A program made the position numbers and the translations under genes. The notes under the pieces were generated by a model. The model did no database searches, was not told where the DNA came from, and saw only the letters and a list, made by a program, of their open reading frames with translations. Of a stretch of 64,000 nucleotides of DNA, positions 1 through 11,399 are shown in pieces. Numbering within the stretch: the first letter of the stretch is position 1; each line of letters opens with the position of its first letter. This DNA is from Welwitschia mirabilis (Eukaryota > Gnetophyta > Gnetopsida > Welwitschiales): contig JBOZIK010000001.1 in assembly GCA_051453625.1 (NCBI GenBank), positions 81,200,198-81,264,197 on the forward strand, read 5' to 3'.

Positions 1-1357
1 AATGAGGGGAAATAAGGAACAGGATCTTATTTATAACTAAGGATATGGAATGAAAAGGGTCATGAGAATGTGAAAAGATACCATCATAAAGGAATGTTGT
101 AGAGGTGGTAAAAGTGGTAAAGATTCTATAACCTTCATTATTTAATTTCTTACCAGACCACTAGGTGTATTAATACATTAATAAAAAAATAATAAGTTTG
201 AATCATATAATAACCAATAATTTCTAATGACCACCTCATTAAAACTATTTTTCAGTTAAGATAAATAAAGGTGTAATAGTTATAATTATTTAATCATAAT
301 TAGATCATTAAGAAGTTTCAACAAAGATAATATTATGAATACTTTAAAATGTAAGGAATTATAGCATAAAATTTTGATGATAAAATTACACCACTAGAAA
401 CTAGAAAGTAAATACATGTAATAATTAAACTAGCTTAAGGATCCATAACATTATGATATATTTAGAATATTTGGACCTTAAAAGTCTAAAAATGAGAAGC
501 ACACATATCAATAACATTCTTATTGAGGAATTCCAAATTCCCTCAAAACTCCAACCCTAGATGAGAACAAGAAAAGATAATGTAGGTTTGCCACTTATGG
601 ACAATGTTAAAAGGCTTCCATCTTTACCTTCATCTACTTCTCATTTAGAGCTTACAATATTCTAGTTCAAAGTCCTCATTTTCATGTCTAAAATAATGGT
701 AGCTCTATTTTTAGAATGCTTTTCTTTTATTTTTTTTTATGAATGCACCCCTTATAATTTAATAAATAAAGTGAAGGATTTGTTTTCGATATTAACTTTC
801 TTTTGGTAGCTCTTATCATATTTTTATAGAAAACTCCTTAAGATAATGGTTAATATAACAATATGCTTTTAAAGTTTTATTCTTTATTTTGTAGATCTAG
901 GTATTCCAAAATTTGTTTGGATAAAGCTTGTGTTTTTTGTTTTAAAGTGTCTTTTTTGCATGAAGAATATTTTAGGTTAAGCAAGCTACTTTTATCTTTT
1001 AGAGGTTACTCTGTTCATTCTTTTGAAGATTTATTTTTCTCATCTTCAATTATAGAATTACTTTAGACTTATAAGTTTGTCTTATAATTATTATTTTTGG
1101 GGTTTTCATTCTAAGGGTTTAGGATGTTAGTTTGTTTCTTCAAAAACGGTTAAATGTATGGTAAAGTGGTTGAGTAGTATTAATATTTGTTTCATTTATA
1201 TTTATTATTATTAACCTTAATGAGTGGTAATGACTACTAAGAAATTAAAAGTTAAATGTGATTTATTAAAATCTTTAAGCTTTTCTTAAAATTTATTTAT
1301 AAAGAATTCTAAGAATTTGAAAGTATCATTGTTTTTGTATTAGGGTTTGAGTAGTTT
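1..1357. other. AT-rich flank with no supportable gene
   Basis: No frame here shows a recognisable protein motif, and I see no LTR end, primer site or tandem repeat. The 67-codon open frame at 863-1066 is phenylalanine/leucine/serine-rich, as any pyrimidine-rich AT tract would give. It is probably old intergenic or decayed transposon sequence flanking element A1. Confidence 0.6.
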
Positions 1358-2240
1358 ATTATTGTAATGTGAATTTATGCAATCTTTAAGTCCTTAGGTA
1401 AAGACATAAAAATCATAATACTTGTAAAAAATGCATATTAGTATAGACAAAAGTTAATTCAAATGTTGTAATCCATTAAATATAGTAGCCTAGAAGTTAG
1501 AGAATTGATTTTACAAAGTATTTTTAATCTTTTCTATTTAATAAATGAAAATAAACAAGAATGTAAATGCAATGCAAGATTAATGATGGTGAAAATACAA
1601 TGAATGGAATGTAAGCAAGATGAGATATATTTGAACTCTAATCCTCTGGTGATAAAAACTATTTCTTTATAACTAAGATTAACTAGGAATTACTTGTTCG
1701 TAGTTAACATAAACTATAAGAATTGCTAAATAGAAAATGGATAATGCAATATGAGATTGAAATAAAATAGTAATGCAAAACTAAACTAACAAAGTCAATA
1801 TTAATAAAGGTTTCTCTTACTATATAAATAAATTATATAAGTGTCACTAAGCTATATTCAACTTAAACCATAAGGGACATTTACATAAATATAGTGAAAA
1901 AAGTAATTAAATTAATCATAAACTTTTACATCCACTTATAACAAGTAGTAGCACCTAAATGGAGGATACTTAGCCCAATACCAAGTAAACCTCTCTCTAT
2001 AGCCACTACATGGATCTTTTGTCCTTTAATATTTCATTATAAGACTCAAAGAAAAAATTGTAGCAACCCATATGGTTACATGACCCCATTATAAACATAA
2101 TTCTTTCCATCCATAAAACATATCTATCATCTTAACTATCATGAAAATGATAATGGGGACTTCACTCCACATCAAAACGCAATCCATTAGCTTTAGGCAC
2201 CATAGTTAACTCTATATACTCCATCCATGTTAATAGTATT

Positions 2241-2281
2241 GTCATCTTGCCTATCATGGGGATGACAGAGGGAACGACAGG
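2241..2281 (-). repeat. Family A nested inverted-repeat cassette (3' LTR of A1)
   Basis: The plus strand contains CTATCAT, then GGGG, then ATGACAG: a 7-bp stem (one mismatch) around a four-base loop, flanked by GTCATC on the left and a GACGACAG-like arm on the right. A second, weaker copy lies at 2121-2160. The same cassette occurs throughout family A. Confidence 0.7.
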
Positions 2282-2449
2282 GTTCTTCATCTTCTATCTC
2301 AAAGAGAATCCATATTCTATATGGTAAATCTGCATGAAGTATTAGAATAAGCCTAAGATGCCTCTAAATATGCTAAGAATCACATGTTTTAGTGATCATT
2401 CTATTAGTTCTTCATAATCATCAGAATTACATCCAAATCTATATAATGT

Positions 2450-2459
2450 NNNNNNNNNN
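2450..2459. other. Assembly gap (10 N)
   Basis: Ten unresolved bases inside the 3' LTR of A1. The aligned LTR at 13660-14913 is continuous here, so little is missing. Confidence 0.95.
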
Positions 2460-2512
2460 TGTAAAAGTACTCAGAACACACTATCAAATTCCTACAAATT
2501 GACATCACAACA

Positions 2513-4600
2513 TAGCCCTCTACTTAGCCTTATTAGTTCTTGACAAATTGAGTGATCAACAATATTATGAGCCAATTTGACTAAGATAAACAACAACTAG
2601 AAAAATGTAAATTGAGTTTAATTTTACCATTTAGAAATAAATATAAAAAATGAATTAACTGATATAAATACTGACATAATCCTAAGCCTTTTACTTAAAA
2701 ACATTACCATAAAACAAATGAATGTCATCCACACATAAAAGTCATAAAATTTAACAAGGATAACTCAAAAAATGATAATGTATATGCATAATATAAGATA
2801 TTGATACTAAAACTGATGTGTAAAGACTTAAGCAGTAATAATCTTAAAGAATGATGCATCCAAAGTTCATTAATGTATTATACAAGGGTAAAGTTCAAGA
2901 GTAGTCATAGCATTCATTTCCTTAGATGATTTAGAACATAGCTATAGGATAACTCTATGAGTGTGCTACTATGCTGCTACTAAATAAAGTTTATGAGATC
3001 TATTGAAGTAACATAAAATCTTATCTTAACAAATCATCATAAATATGTATCATGAAAGCTCAAACATGATCCTTTTAAAATTATAAGTTTTTACTTAATA
3101 TCCCAAAAGAATGATAAAAAAGATGTCCTGCTCCCCATTTCCTTCCACATGTGAAGTAAGACATCCTAGATTACATAGGATAAAAAGGATGATTATACTC
3201 TTGGCTATTATGAGAAAGATAGACTTGGGATGACAACAATTAAATGAGATGTTTGAAAAGATAGGAAAAACCAAAAAAAAAGTCTAAAAGCAAGCAAGCA
3301 AACAAAAAGTAGTAAAAAAGCAGAAATAAGATAAAGATTAAAGAATTATCTTGAAAACATGATCATGATAAAAAGAGATCTATGAAAAATCATGTTAAAG
3401 AGAAGAAAATTTATTAAGTAGAAAGAAGCAATGCTTAAAATAACTTCTCAAATATGCCCAAAATTAGTAAGCCTAGAAAATTAAGAATTAAGACTCAAAA
3501 AGTATCATCGTCACCTATCAAAAAGAGAAATAATAACCCTTATGGATATAAGCTATGAGTAAAAGAAATAAAAAGCTACTAAAGAATCAAATCCATAATA
3601 TTATTTTTAAAAAATATGGAAATGGCTTTGAAAAACCCAATCAAAATAGCTAAAGAAAAAAAATTAAAAATGGATAACTAGAAAGATAAAGAAGATCATT
3701 TACTTACCCTAAATTATAACCTAACAAATTTCCTTAGTAACAACCATAAAATCACTTGATGAAAAATTCACAATAGTGTGTAGAAATTCATAGAGTACTA
3801 TTGAAATAAGTAAGGATTATGATGATATCAAGTATGTTAAATGTTATTAAACAATAAATGATAAAAAAATTTGAAGAAACATGAATTTGTTAGCTCATAT
3901 ATCAAAACAACACTAGAATCAAGAAAAGGAAAATGATCATGTGGAAATACTATATGTAAAAAGAAGTCTAGAAAACAAACAATAACTTTGATGACATCAA
4001 AACATCACTAATATTATAGCCTTTAAGTAAAATTTTATTCCACCATAAGGAGGGGAGTGAAACCACTACTAGAGGAGTATGGCCCCATACGACATGATCA
4101 ACTAACCCCCCAGTGGAGTTTCTATAGCTATTATATCACATTACCACAAGGTCCTATTAGGAAAATTTGCCCTGTTCACTTGTGATAGAATAACATGATG
4201 ACCATGTTTCTAGTTTAGATATGAAAGAGCATGGTCTTTATTTATTTTATTTCTTTTTTTCCTTTTTTAGGTAAAAAGTATCTTTCAAATAACTAAGTAC
4301 TTATAAGAATAAAAGTGAAGTAATAAGATGAGAAATAAGTAAGAATATTTAAAAATAACTAATTACTCATGCCATTGAAAGAGAATAAAATAATGAATGA
4401 ATATTCCTTCGAAATAAAGTTCATAGACATACGAATGTCTTAACATTGGGTGAATCCAATCTTTTCATCTTAAACACCCAAGTAAAAGACTACTAATCAT
4501 GATGACTTTATAAAGTAATACATAATTCAAGTGAAAGATATTCAATTGATATCATCATGTCTACTCAAGGAATGAATTAATAAGAAATTTAGAAAATGGT
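2513..4600 (-). other. 3' noncoding region of element A1
   Basis: This stretch lies between the integrase and the 3' LTR. It has no readable frame. It aligns with the same part of element A2 (about 57960-60196). The most conserved piece is 4050-4185, relatively GC-rich, matching 58445-58590. A further copy of the family A cassette is at 3186-3236. A polypurine tract should precede the 3' LTR, but I cannot fix its position. Confidence 0.6.
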
Positions 4601-4849
4601 AAGAGAAACGTCTACCTCATTAAGAGGAGCTTCCAAGACAAGTGCTTCTATCATTATTAAGATTTTATCAAAAGATGATGCATATATTTTTAACCTTTGT
4701 TCATTAAATTTTTGAACTTTTCTAGTGTTTGGATTGAAGATTTTAACTAAGCAATTGATATGTAATTTTTTAAATAAGATAATAACCTAACCATTTAGAT
4801 TTTAAATTATTATGTAAAATTTATACTCAGGTATTGTATAAAAGGATAA

Positions 4850-5720
4850 GTTAATAAGGTTCAAATTACTTATGGAGAATCGTTTTACATGTTTAAACTT
4901 GATCTGAATCTGTGGATGATGTATGACATGAGTATGTTTTTCATCTAAATGGTCAAGTTGGACTAATTAAGTTCTAAGATTTTTTTCCAAGTATATGAGG
5001 TTAAATTGATGGGTGGATTGATAGGAGTTATAGCAAATGTCAACTGGCAAGACACAAACTTCTTTCATACATGAGTTTATATGGTGAGAAACCTAAAGAG
5101 TTATGTAAAGTTGTATAGTATTAACAGAGACTAATTTTTTAAGAATCTTTTTAATTTCTCTATTAGCATTTGTATCTTAGCCATTAGTTTAAGGATGATA
5201 AGCACATGTAATTTGATGTTCAATTCCAATAGATAAAATAAGTTTATGAAAAAGGTGATTAATGAAATCAGTTCTCTAGTCACTAATGATGATTCATCAA
5301 AAATTGAAACATTAAAAAATATAAGTTTAGAAAAAATTACAAATGGTTTAGGCATCATTTTTGGTAGTAGAAATAGCTTCAACTCACTTAGTAACATAAT
5401 TAATAACCACTAGGATGTAATTTTTGTTAAGAAAAGGTTCTTTGATAGGGCCTATAAAGTCAATCCTCCAATAATCAAAAGGTTCACATTCAAGCATAGG
5501 TTTAAGACGCATATCATAAGAATAAGTTAGGCTACCATAACATTAATATGCATCTCATTTTCTAGCAAAGTAAAATAAGTCTTTAAAAAAGGTAGACAAA
5601 TGAAAACCAAAGTGAAGAATTTTCATGATAGTTTTTTGGCCACTAAAGTATTCCTCACTTATCTACCATGGTAAAGTTTAAGAATTTCTAAGCTTTTCCA
5701 CTCAGGCACATACTTACATA
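4850..5720 (-). pseudogene. Integrase pseudogene of element A1
   Basis: Reading minus-strand frames together gives the plant Ty3/gypsy integrase pattern. There is a remnant of the GGHFG/QKT region near 5640-5700, then a DFIGPI block at 5448-5462 holding the first catalytic Asp. Next come NYILVVI, a VEA motif, an ISD block (second Asp near 5279-5281), and AYHP, NG and NREIKKIL near 5130-5200. A downstream LDEKH remnant near 4940 matches the region before the integrase C-terminus. In the family this enzyme joins retrotransposon cDNA to host DNA. Stops, often where Gln, Trp or Arg is expected, break every frame. The 88-codon open frame at 5131-5397 is a shadow in another frame. Confidence 0.85.
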
Positions 5721-5949
5721 TGATTTTATATTTGCATTATCTATAAAGATGAGTTCATTCCACTCATATTCATGAATCCTCTAGAGAAAAGATTTGCATT
5801 AGTTATGGTTCCCATGCTAAGGTTTTTTCATAGTAGTAAGGGAGTTTACAATATTAGCATAATAAGGAGTGGGATGAGTATAAGAGATGACATAGAGTTA
5901 TTCCATAAAAAATAGTTGTTCATCTAGAAAGAAGTCATTTATGGAAAGT

Positions 5950-7330
5950 TCATCATGAGAACAAGAAAGTTAAGATATGTGACCTAAAATGCTATTATGA
6001 TTTTTAGCTTTATCAATACCAGTGAGATTAAATTCTTGTATGAGGAGGATCCACCTCATAAAATTGATACTAGAATCATTTTTAGTCATAAAATAGTGTA
6101 TAGCTATATTATATATGTAAATATGGATGTGAAAACCAAGAAGATAATGTTAATAATGATCAAGATAAAAGATGATGACAAGCATTTCTCTCTCTAAAGT
6201 AGTATAGTTTCTTTAGACTTTGGATAAAGTTTTACTAATATAGGATATAACTAAAATCATTTTGATATTTTTAGATAAGAACCACACTCAAATAAATGTT
6301 AGTTGCATTAACATGAGTTTAAATATTTACTCGAATTGGGACCTGTGACAATAGATCCAAAAGAAATGTTTTCATTAAGGTATCAAATACAATTTAACAT
6401 GAATCATTCTAATTAAATTTTTCATCTTATTTAAGTAATGAGTGAATGGGTTTATAAATTTTGATATAATCATGAGTAAAATGATGATATAAACTAGCAT
6501 AACAATAAATGATCTAACTTATTTGATATTAATTGAAGGGATAAGGTTTTTAATTATATCATTGTAGGATCCATCTTAATCCCTTCCTTTAAAATGTGCT
6601 ATCCCAAAATAATTTCATGTTTGATGAGGAGGAAACTCTTTTCCTAATTCAAATGTAGGCCACTTTCTCTACATCAATTCAAGACTTCTCTAATATTTTC
6701 ATGGTCTATTCAAGCATTTCACCAAAGATGTATAAGTCATCCATAAAGATTTTAATAGAATCCTCTATCATTCTAGAAAAGATCACCATCATTTCTCATT
6801 GGAAAGTTTTAGAGGCATTGCAAAGTTCAAATGACATTCATCCAAAGGCAAATATTTCAAAGGATGAGGCAAAGGTTCTTTTGAATTTGTATTCACTTAC
6901 TATCTAAACTTAATTATAGTAACTATACCTATTAAAAAAAAATATTAGGCATGACATTGGATTCTATCAAGTACTTGATCAAGAATGGATAAAGGGTAAT
7001 AATCCTTTTTAATGATCTCATTTAGTTTTTTAAAATCAATGCACTTTCTTCATTTTTCACCTTTTTTAAAACTACTATCAAATAACTAATCTACTTACTA
7101 TTAGATATAGCATATATCATCCTAGCATCAACAAGTTTAATAATTTCATCTTTAACTATTTTCTTAAGGACTAGGTTAAGACTTCATTGGGGTTTCTTAA
7201 TAGGTTTAGCATTATCCTCAAGGTAAACTTTATATTAGATTATGGAAGGAGGGATGGTAGATAAGTTTTTATGGGTTGAAGAAAAGGCATCTTTTTAGAA
7301 GTTAAAAATGAGATCAAGTTGGATTCTTGT
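5950..7330 (-). pseudogene. Reverse transcriptase / RNase H pseudogene of A1, copy 1
   Basis: The catalytic RT block is at about 6700-6780 (KIFMDD followed by IFGE), and the preceding MSF-LCNA-TF block at about 6800-6880 corresponds to the family MPFGLCNAPATF. Further downstream (plus 6030-6260) the RNase H and linker region reads SKTL, RNYTTLEREML and RWILLIQEFNL in order. Function in the family: copying the element RNA into DNA and removing the RNA strand. Several in-frame stops and a Gly-to-Glu change next to the LCNA block show decay. The left half (6600-7330) is duplicated at 9796-10450. From 6600 leftwards only this copy remains. Confidence 0.85.
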
Positions 7331-7437
7331 TGAGGGATAAAAATGTTACTTATAATTAGGGGTTTCTTTAGATTATTGAATAGAAAAATGTATTTTAGAC
7401 CTTTAAGCAATTCCTTAACTTTTAAGCTAAGTTTACA

Positions 7438-7475
7438 ACTATCATCCTATCTGTTGGGGGGATGATAGATGTTAA
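7438..7475 (-). repeat. Family A cassette between protease and RT (copy 1)
   Basis: The plus strand reads CTATCATCCTATCTG, then a G-run, then GATGATAG, so the outer arms CTATCATC and GATGATAG are perfectly complementary. The matching site in the second internal copy is 10621-10665. Its position inside the polyprotein region is unusual for a noncoding structural motif. Confidence 0.65.
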
Positions 7476-7628
7476 ATAATACTATAAAAAAAGGTTTTCT
7501 ACTAAGTAAACATGTTTGTTTTTATTGAAAAATTACTCATTCTCATACTCAAGATAGTGTGTTTTAGTTGGATCATCATACAAAGTTAGTTCTTATAAAA
7601 TTATCAATCTCTCCTTAATTCACCAATG

Positions 7629-8060
7629 TTATAACAACAAGGTTGGTTTAAGTTCTTTTTCTAAGTTAAACTCATCTCCTATGTCCTTTTTAGCAACATC
7701 CAAAACTTTAATAGTAAAATGTTTATTTTCTATATGACATTCCATCATTCTAGTCTGTATGTCAATGATACAATGGGCAGTTGTACAAAAGGCTCTTCCT
7801 AAGAGTAGTGGATAAATCCCATCATGTTCTACCTCAATGATGACCACATATATAGGGTAAAAAGCTTTTTGATTTGGATGGCTAGGTCCTTGATAATTCA
7901 TAATAGTTTCTTAATTAAAGTATCAAATAATTCTAAGATAATTCATGTAGGTTATATTTTATTTTCTAACCCAAATATTTTACATATGTGAAGAGGTATG
8001 ATGTTGACATTAGCTCCTATATCAATTAAAGCTTTTGGAATTATCTTATTTCCTTCTAAG
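7629..8060 (-). pseudogene. Aspartic protease pseudogene of A1, copy 1
   Basis: Reading leftwards from about 8045, the frame gives ALIDIGANVNIIPLHIC, the retropepsin active-site block with the catalytic Asp kept. It continues through GLEN and reaches the flap/hydrophobic part in the open frame 7629-7901: FYPIYVVIIEVEHDG, then PLLLGRAFCTTAHCIID. Plant Ty3/gypsy proteases have the same order (D-[ST/I]-GA ... ILGRPFLATA ... IDV). The enzyme normally cuts the Gag-Pol polyprotein. The duplicate at 10880-11240 has Asn at the catalytic position, so this copy is the better preserved at the active site. Confidence 0.88.
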
Positions 8061-8149
8061 GTAACCCTCATAATTGCTACTCTAGGGTCTTTAAATTTAG
8101 GATATTTCTTCATGACTAAGTTGAAAATAGATTAAGCAAGAAAAACTTT

Positions 8150-9695
8150 TCTAGAAATGGTACATTTTTATTTTCTTCTTACTAGATGTATTTATAACTT
8201 AGAATATTTAGGATTTTCATATAAAAGTTTTCAAAAAGGTAAGTTAACTTTTACTTCTTGCATAAATGTTTTCAAATGCTCATCAAATGTAGGATTCATG
8301 TTTAATCTATCAAGCCAAGGAGTATATGTTTTCTTTCCTTTGTTTTCTTATGAAGAATGTTTAGTGGAGTTTTTAGCATTGATGTTGATGGAAAGATATA
8401 TGAGTCCAAAATTTCTATATCATTTTCTCATTACTTTTTTGATTATTTTTGAAAGTTAAAAACTCATAGGTAGGATGTGTTGTGTTATTCTCACTTCTTA
8501 TTATTACCTTTAAGTCTTTCATGACTTCATTTGGGTTAGGTAAAGGTTAAGATGCAAGATACCCTTATGATATTTGATTGACAAGCATCATTTGTTGAAG
8601 CATATTCACTAAGTCTTTAATATTGCTATTACTATTTTCAATATTGTTGTTTGTCTTTTCTTTCATATTTTTTAATTCTTCTATTGAATATCTAAGTAAA
8701 TCATTTTGATTTTATTGAAAATTAAAGTTATTTGGTTGGAAGTTTGAATTTTTGAATCTATTCTTTAAAGGTTTCCATTGTGATTATGGTTGACTTTTAA
8801 AATTAGGTGTTATTTGGTTAAACACACAAACTTCCTTAAACATACTCTCTCTACAAGTTGATAACAAGATATAATATTTAGTTGGATGAGAGTTATCTTC
8901 ACAAATTTCACAAGTTAAAGTTGTGTTCTCATCTATTACTACCTTTTCATCAAGTATTAACTGAGTGTACTTATCCAAAGTGGTAGTAAAATTCTTAACT
9001 AAAATGATTAAGTCACCTCTCTCTTCTTTATTATCATGTTTAATCTCTTTTAAATATTTTATGATTTGGCATATAGTTTAATTTTCCTTAGTTGATTTAG
9101 GCTAAGTTTAACTTATCTATACTAGGTTTTCCAAGATAATTTATGCATCTTTTAATACTAAGTTCAATAAGTTGCCATCATAAGAAAAGTCTATGAATTA
9201 TTTAGTATAACTATTTAATTCATTATAAAAATAACTGTCTAATTCTTCTTTATAAAATTCATCAATAGGATTTAAATGGCTAGCTATTATAAAAAATTCA
9301 TATGTTATGGCATAATCCTTATGAGGTTGTTGTTGAAAGTTGATAACTTTCTTTTTTCTTTTTCTTGTGAAATTTTCACTCAAAAATATTTTGATAAAAA
9401 CTTTTTGTACTCATCTCTATAATTTAGAACTCTTATGTGGACTAATTTTAAGTCAAAGTTTTTCCATTTTTCTAAGTATGACTAGAAACCTAATCATGTA
9501 AGTATGATCACTAATACATTTCTTTCCGTTTCCTGAGATAAGCACAAGTTGATCAATGTCAACTAGATGTTGGAAACGGTCTTTCTTAGATTTTTTCAAA
9601 AATGTTGGATAGGCACTCAAATTTCTTAATTTTACATCATAACTAGGAGTAAATCAAAGGGATTTTGTATTTCACATTTTCTATTAGTGATTAAA
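8150..9695 (-). pseudogene. gag pseudogene of A1, copy 1
   Basis: This region is homologous to 11400-12870 along its length. The nucleocapsid zinc knuckle is visible in the frame 8784-8978 as C-E-I-C, then E-D-N-S-H, then P-T-K-Y-Y: spacing C-X2-C-X4-H-X4-C with the last Cys changed to Tyr. The upstream frame 9198-9383 has a basic run (RKRKKK) followed by acidic and aromatic residues matching the other copy. Gag normally packages the RNA in virus-like particles. The right end is cut by the N gap inside the N-terminal part of gag. Confidence 0.75.
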
Positions 9696-9795
9696 NNNNN
9701 NNNNNNNNNNNNNNNNNNNNNNNNNNNNNNNNNNNNNNNNNNNNNNNNNNNNNNNNNNNNNNNNNNNNNNNNNNNNNNNNNNNNNNNNNNNNNNN
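9696..9795. other. Assembly gap (100 N), probably of unknown true size
   Basis: Exactly 100 N, a usual placeholder length. It sits at the junction between the two internal copies of A1 and could conceal several kilobases, including LTRs. Confidence 0.9.
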
Positions 9796-10450
9796 TAATT
9801 TCATAGTTGATAAGGAGGAAGCTTTTTTCACAACTCAAATGTAGACCACTTTTTATACATTGATTAAGGCTTTCTCTAATCTTTCTATGGTTCATTCAAA
9901 GGTTTGATCAAAGATGGAGAAATCATCCATAAAGATTTTAATATAATCATCTATTATGTTAGAAAATATCTTATCATTTCTTGTTAGAAAGTTACAGGAG
10001 CATTGCAAAGTCCAAAAGGCATTCGTCTAAAAGTAAAGGATCCAAAGGATGAGGTAAAGATTGTTTTAACTTAGTCTTCACTTTCTATGCAAACTTGATT
10101 ATAGCCACTATACCTATCAAGAAAACGATAGTAGGCATAACCTTGGATTCTATCAAGTACTTGATCAAGAAAGGTTAAAGAGCAATGATCATTTTTAGTG
10201 ATATCATTAAGTTTTTAAAAATCAATGCACATTCTTCATTTCCCATACTTTTTTGAAACTATTATTAAAGGGCTAATCCACTCACTATTAGATATAGCAT
10301 AGATGATCTTAACATTTATAAGTTTAATAATTTCATCTTTAACTACTTGTTTAAGGGTGTTAAGTCTTCATTGGAGTCACTTAATAATTTAGCATTATCC
10401 TTAAGGTCAATTTTGTACTAGATAATAAAAAGAGGGATGATAGCTAAGTC
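9796..10450 (-). pseudogene. Reverse transcriptase pseudogene of A1, copy 2 (truncated at gap)
   Basis: The minus strand gives, in order, IYAIS-SEWISP, MCIDF-KLN, FLDQVLDRI, FLDRYSGYNQ, FTFRRMPFGLCNAPVTF and KIFMDDFSIF. These are the classic Ty3/gypsy RT blocks from finger to catalytic Asp pair. It is better preserved than copy 1, where the LCNA block has lost its Gly. The protein frame ends at the N gap shortly after the catalytic site, so thumb, RNase H and integrase are absent from this copy. Stops still interrupt the frame. Confidence 0.9.
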
Positions 10451-10620
10451 TTCATAAGTCCAAGCAAAGGCATCTTCTTTATAAGTTAAGGGTGAGAAAA
10501 ATTTGGATTCTTATTGAGAAGTAAGAAGATCACTTATTATCAGAGGTTTCTTTATATTTTTGGATAGAAAAATGTATTTTAGATCCTTAGGCAATTTCTT
10601 AAGTTCTAAGTTAACATTTT

Positions 10621-10665
10621 CAGCTATCATCCTATCTATCGTGGAGATGACAAACATGGGATGAC
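10621..10665 (-). repeat. Family A cassette between protease and RT (copy 2)
   Basis: The plus strand reads CTATCATCCTATCTATCG, then GGAGATGACA, then GGGATGACA. It occupies the same place as 7438-7475 in the other internal copy, so the cassette was in the coding region before the two copies diverged. Confidence 0.65.
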
Positions 10666-10879
10666 ATTTTACAAATAGGTTTTCTAGTAAGTAAACATAT
10701 CAATTTTCATTAAAAGATTCTTCATCTGCATACTCAAGATAGTGTGTTTCAATTGGGTCATCATAAAATATTGGTTCATGTAGCATTATCAATCTCTCCT
10801 TAATGAGCTAATTTTGTAAAAAAAATGTTTTTTAAAGTTATTCTTCTAAGATAAAATCATCTCTTATTTCTTTTTTAGT

Positions 10880-11240
10880 AGCATTAAAGACTTGAATGTT
10901 AAACTTCTTATTTTCTATATAACATTCCATCATCCTGGTTCATGTGTTAATAATGCAATGGGTAGTTGTACAAAAGGCTCTTCCTAAAAGTAATGGATGA
11001 CCTCCATCATGTTTTACCTTAATGTTAACCACATCTATGGGGTAAAAAGCTTTCTCAATTTGGATGACTAGGTCCTTGATAATCCCTAATGGTTTCTTAG
11101 TTAAAGTATTATCCAATTCCAAGATAATTTGTGTACATTATATTCTATTTTCTAACCCAAGTCTTTTACATATGTGAAGAGGTATGATATTGACACTAGC
11201 CCCTATGTTAATTAAAGCTTTTCAAATTCTTTTATTTTCT
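10880..11240 (-). pseudogene. Aspartic protease pseudogene of A1, copy 2
   Basis: The minus strand gives ALINIGASVNIIPLHIC and KRLGLEN, then the open frame 10940-11122 with DLVIQIEKAFYPIDVV and HPLLLGRAFCTTTHCIIN. Order and spacing are those of plant Ty3/gypsy retropepsins. The catalytic Asp of the D-I-G-A block is Asn (GAT/GAC to AAT/AAC, a G-to-A change), so the enzyme would be dead even without the in-frame stop. Compare 7629-8060, which keeps the Asp. Confidence 0.88.
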
Positions 11241-11399
11241 TTCAAGATGATACACATAGTTACTACTCCAGGGTCTTTAAATTTAGGATACTTTTTTATG
11301 ATTAAGTTAGAAATATATTAATTAAGAAAAACTTTGCTACAAATGGTATGTTTTTATTTTCTTCCCACTAGGTCCTTCCACAACTTAGAATATTTAGAA

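Larger units (their letters stand above)
1363..2512 (-). repeat. 3' LTR of element A1
   Basis: On the plus strand it begins TGTAATGTGAATTTATGC and ends GACATCACAACA, so it has TG...CA termini. It aligns along its length with 13660-14913 and with the solo LTR at 46142-47497. A 10-N gap lies at 2450-2459. It carries two copies of the family A inverted-repeat cassette (2121-2160 and 2241-2281). It is shorter than the solo LTR through small deletions. Confidence 0.88.

Noticed and set aside
5131-5397. 88-codon minus-strand open frame as a gene
   Set aside because: It overlaps the A1 integrase in another frame of the same strand. The neighbouring frames carry the integrase motifs (DFIGP, NREIKKIL).
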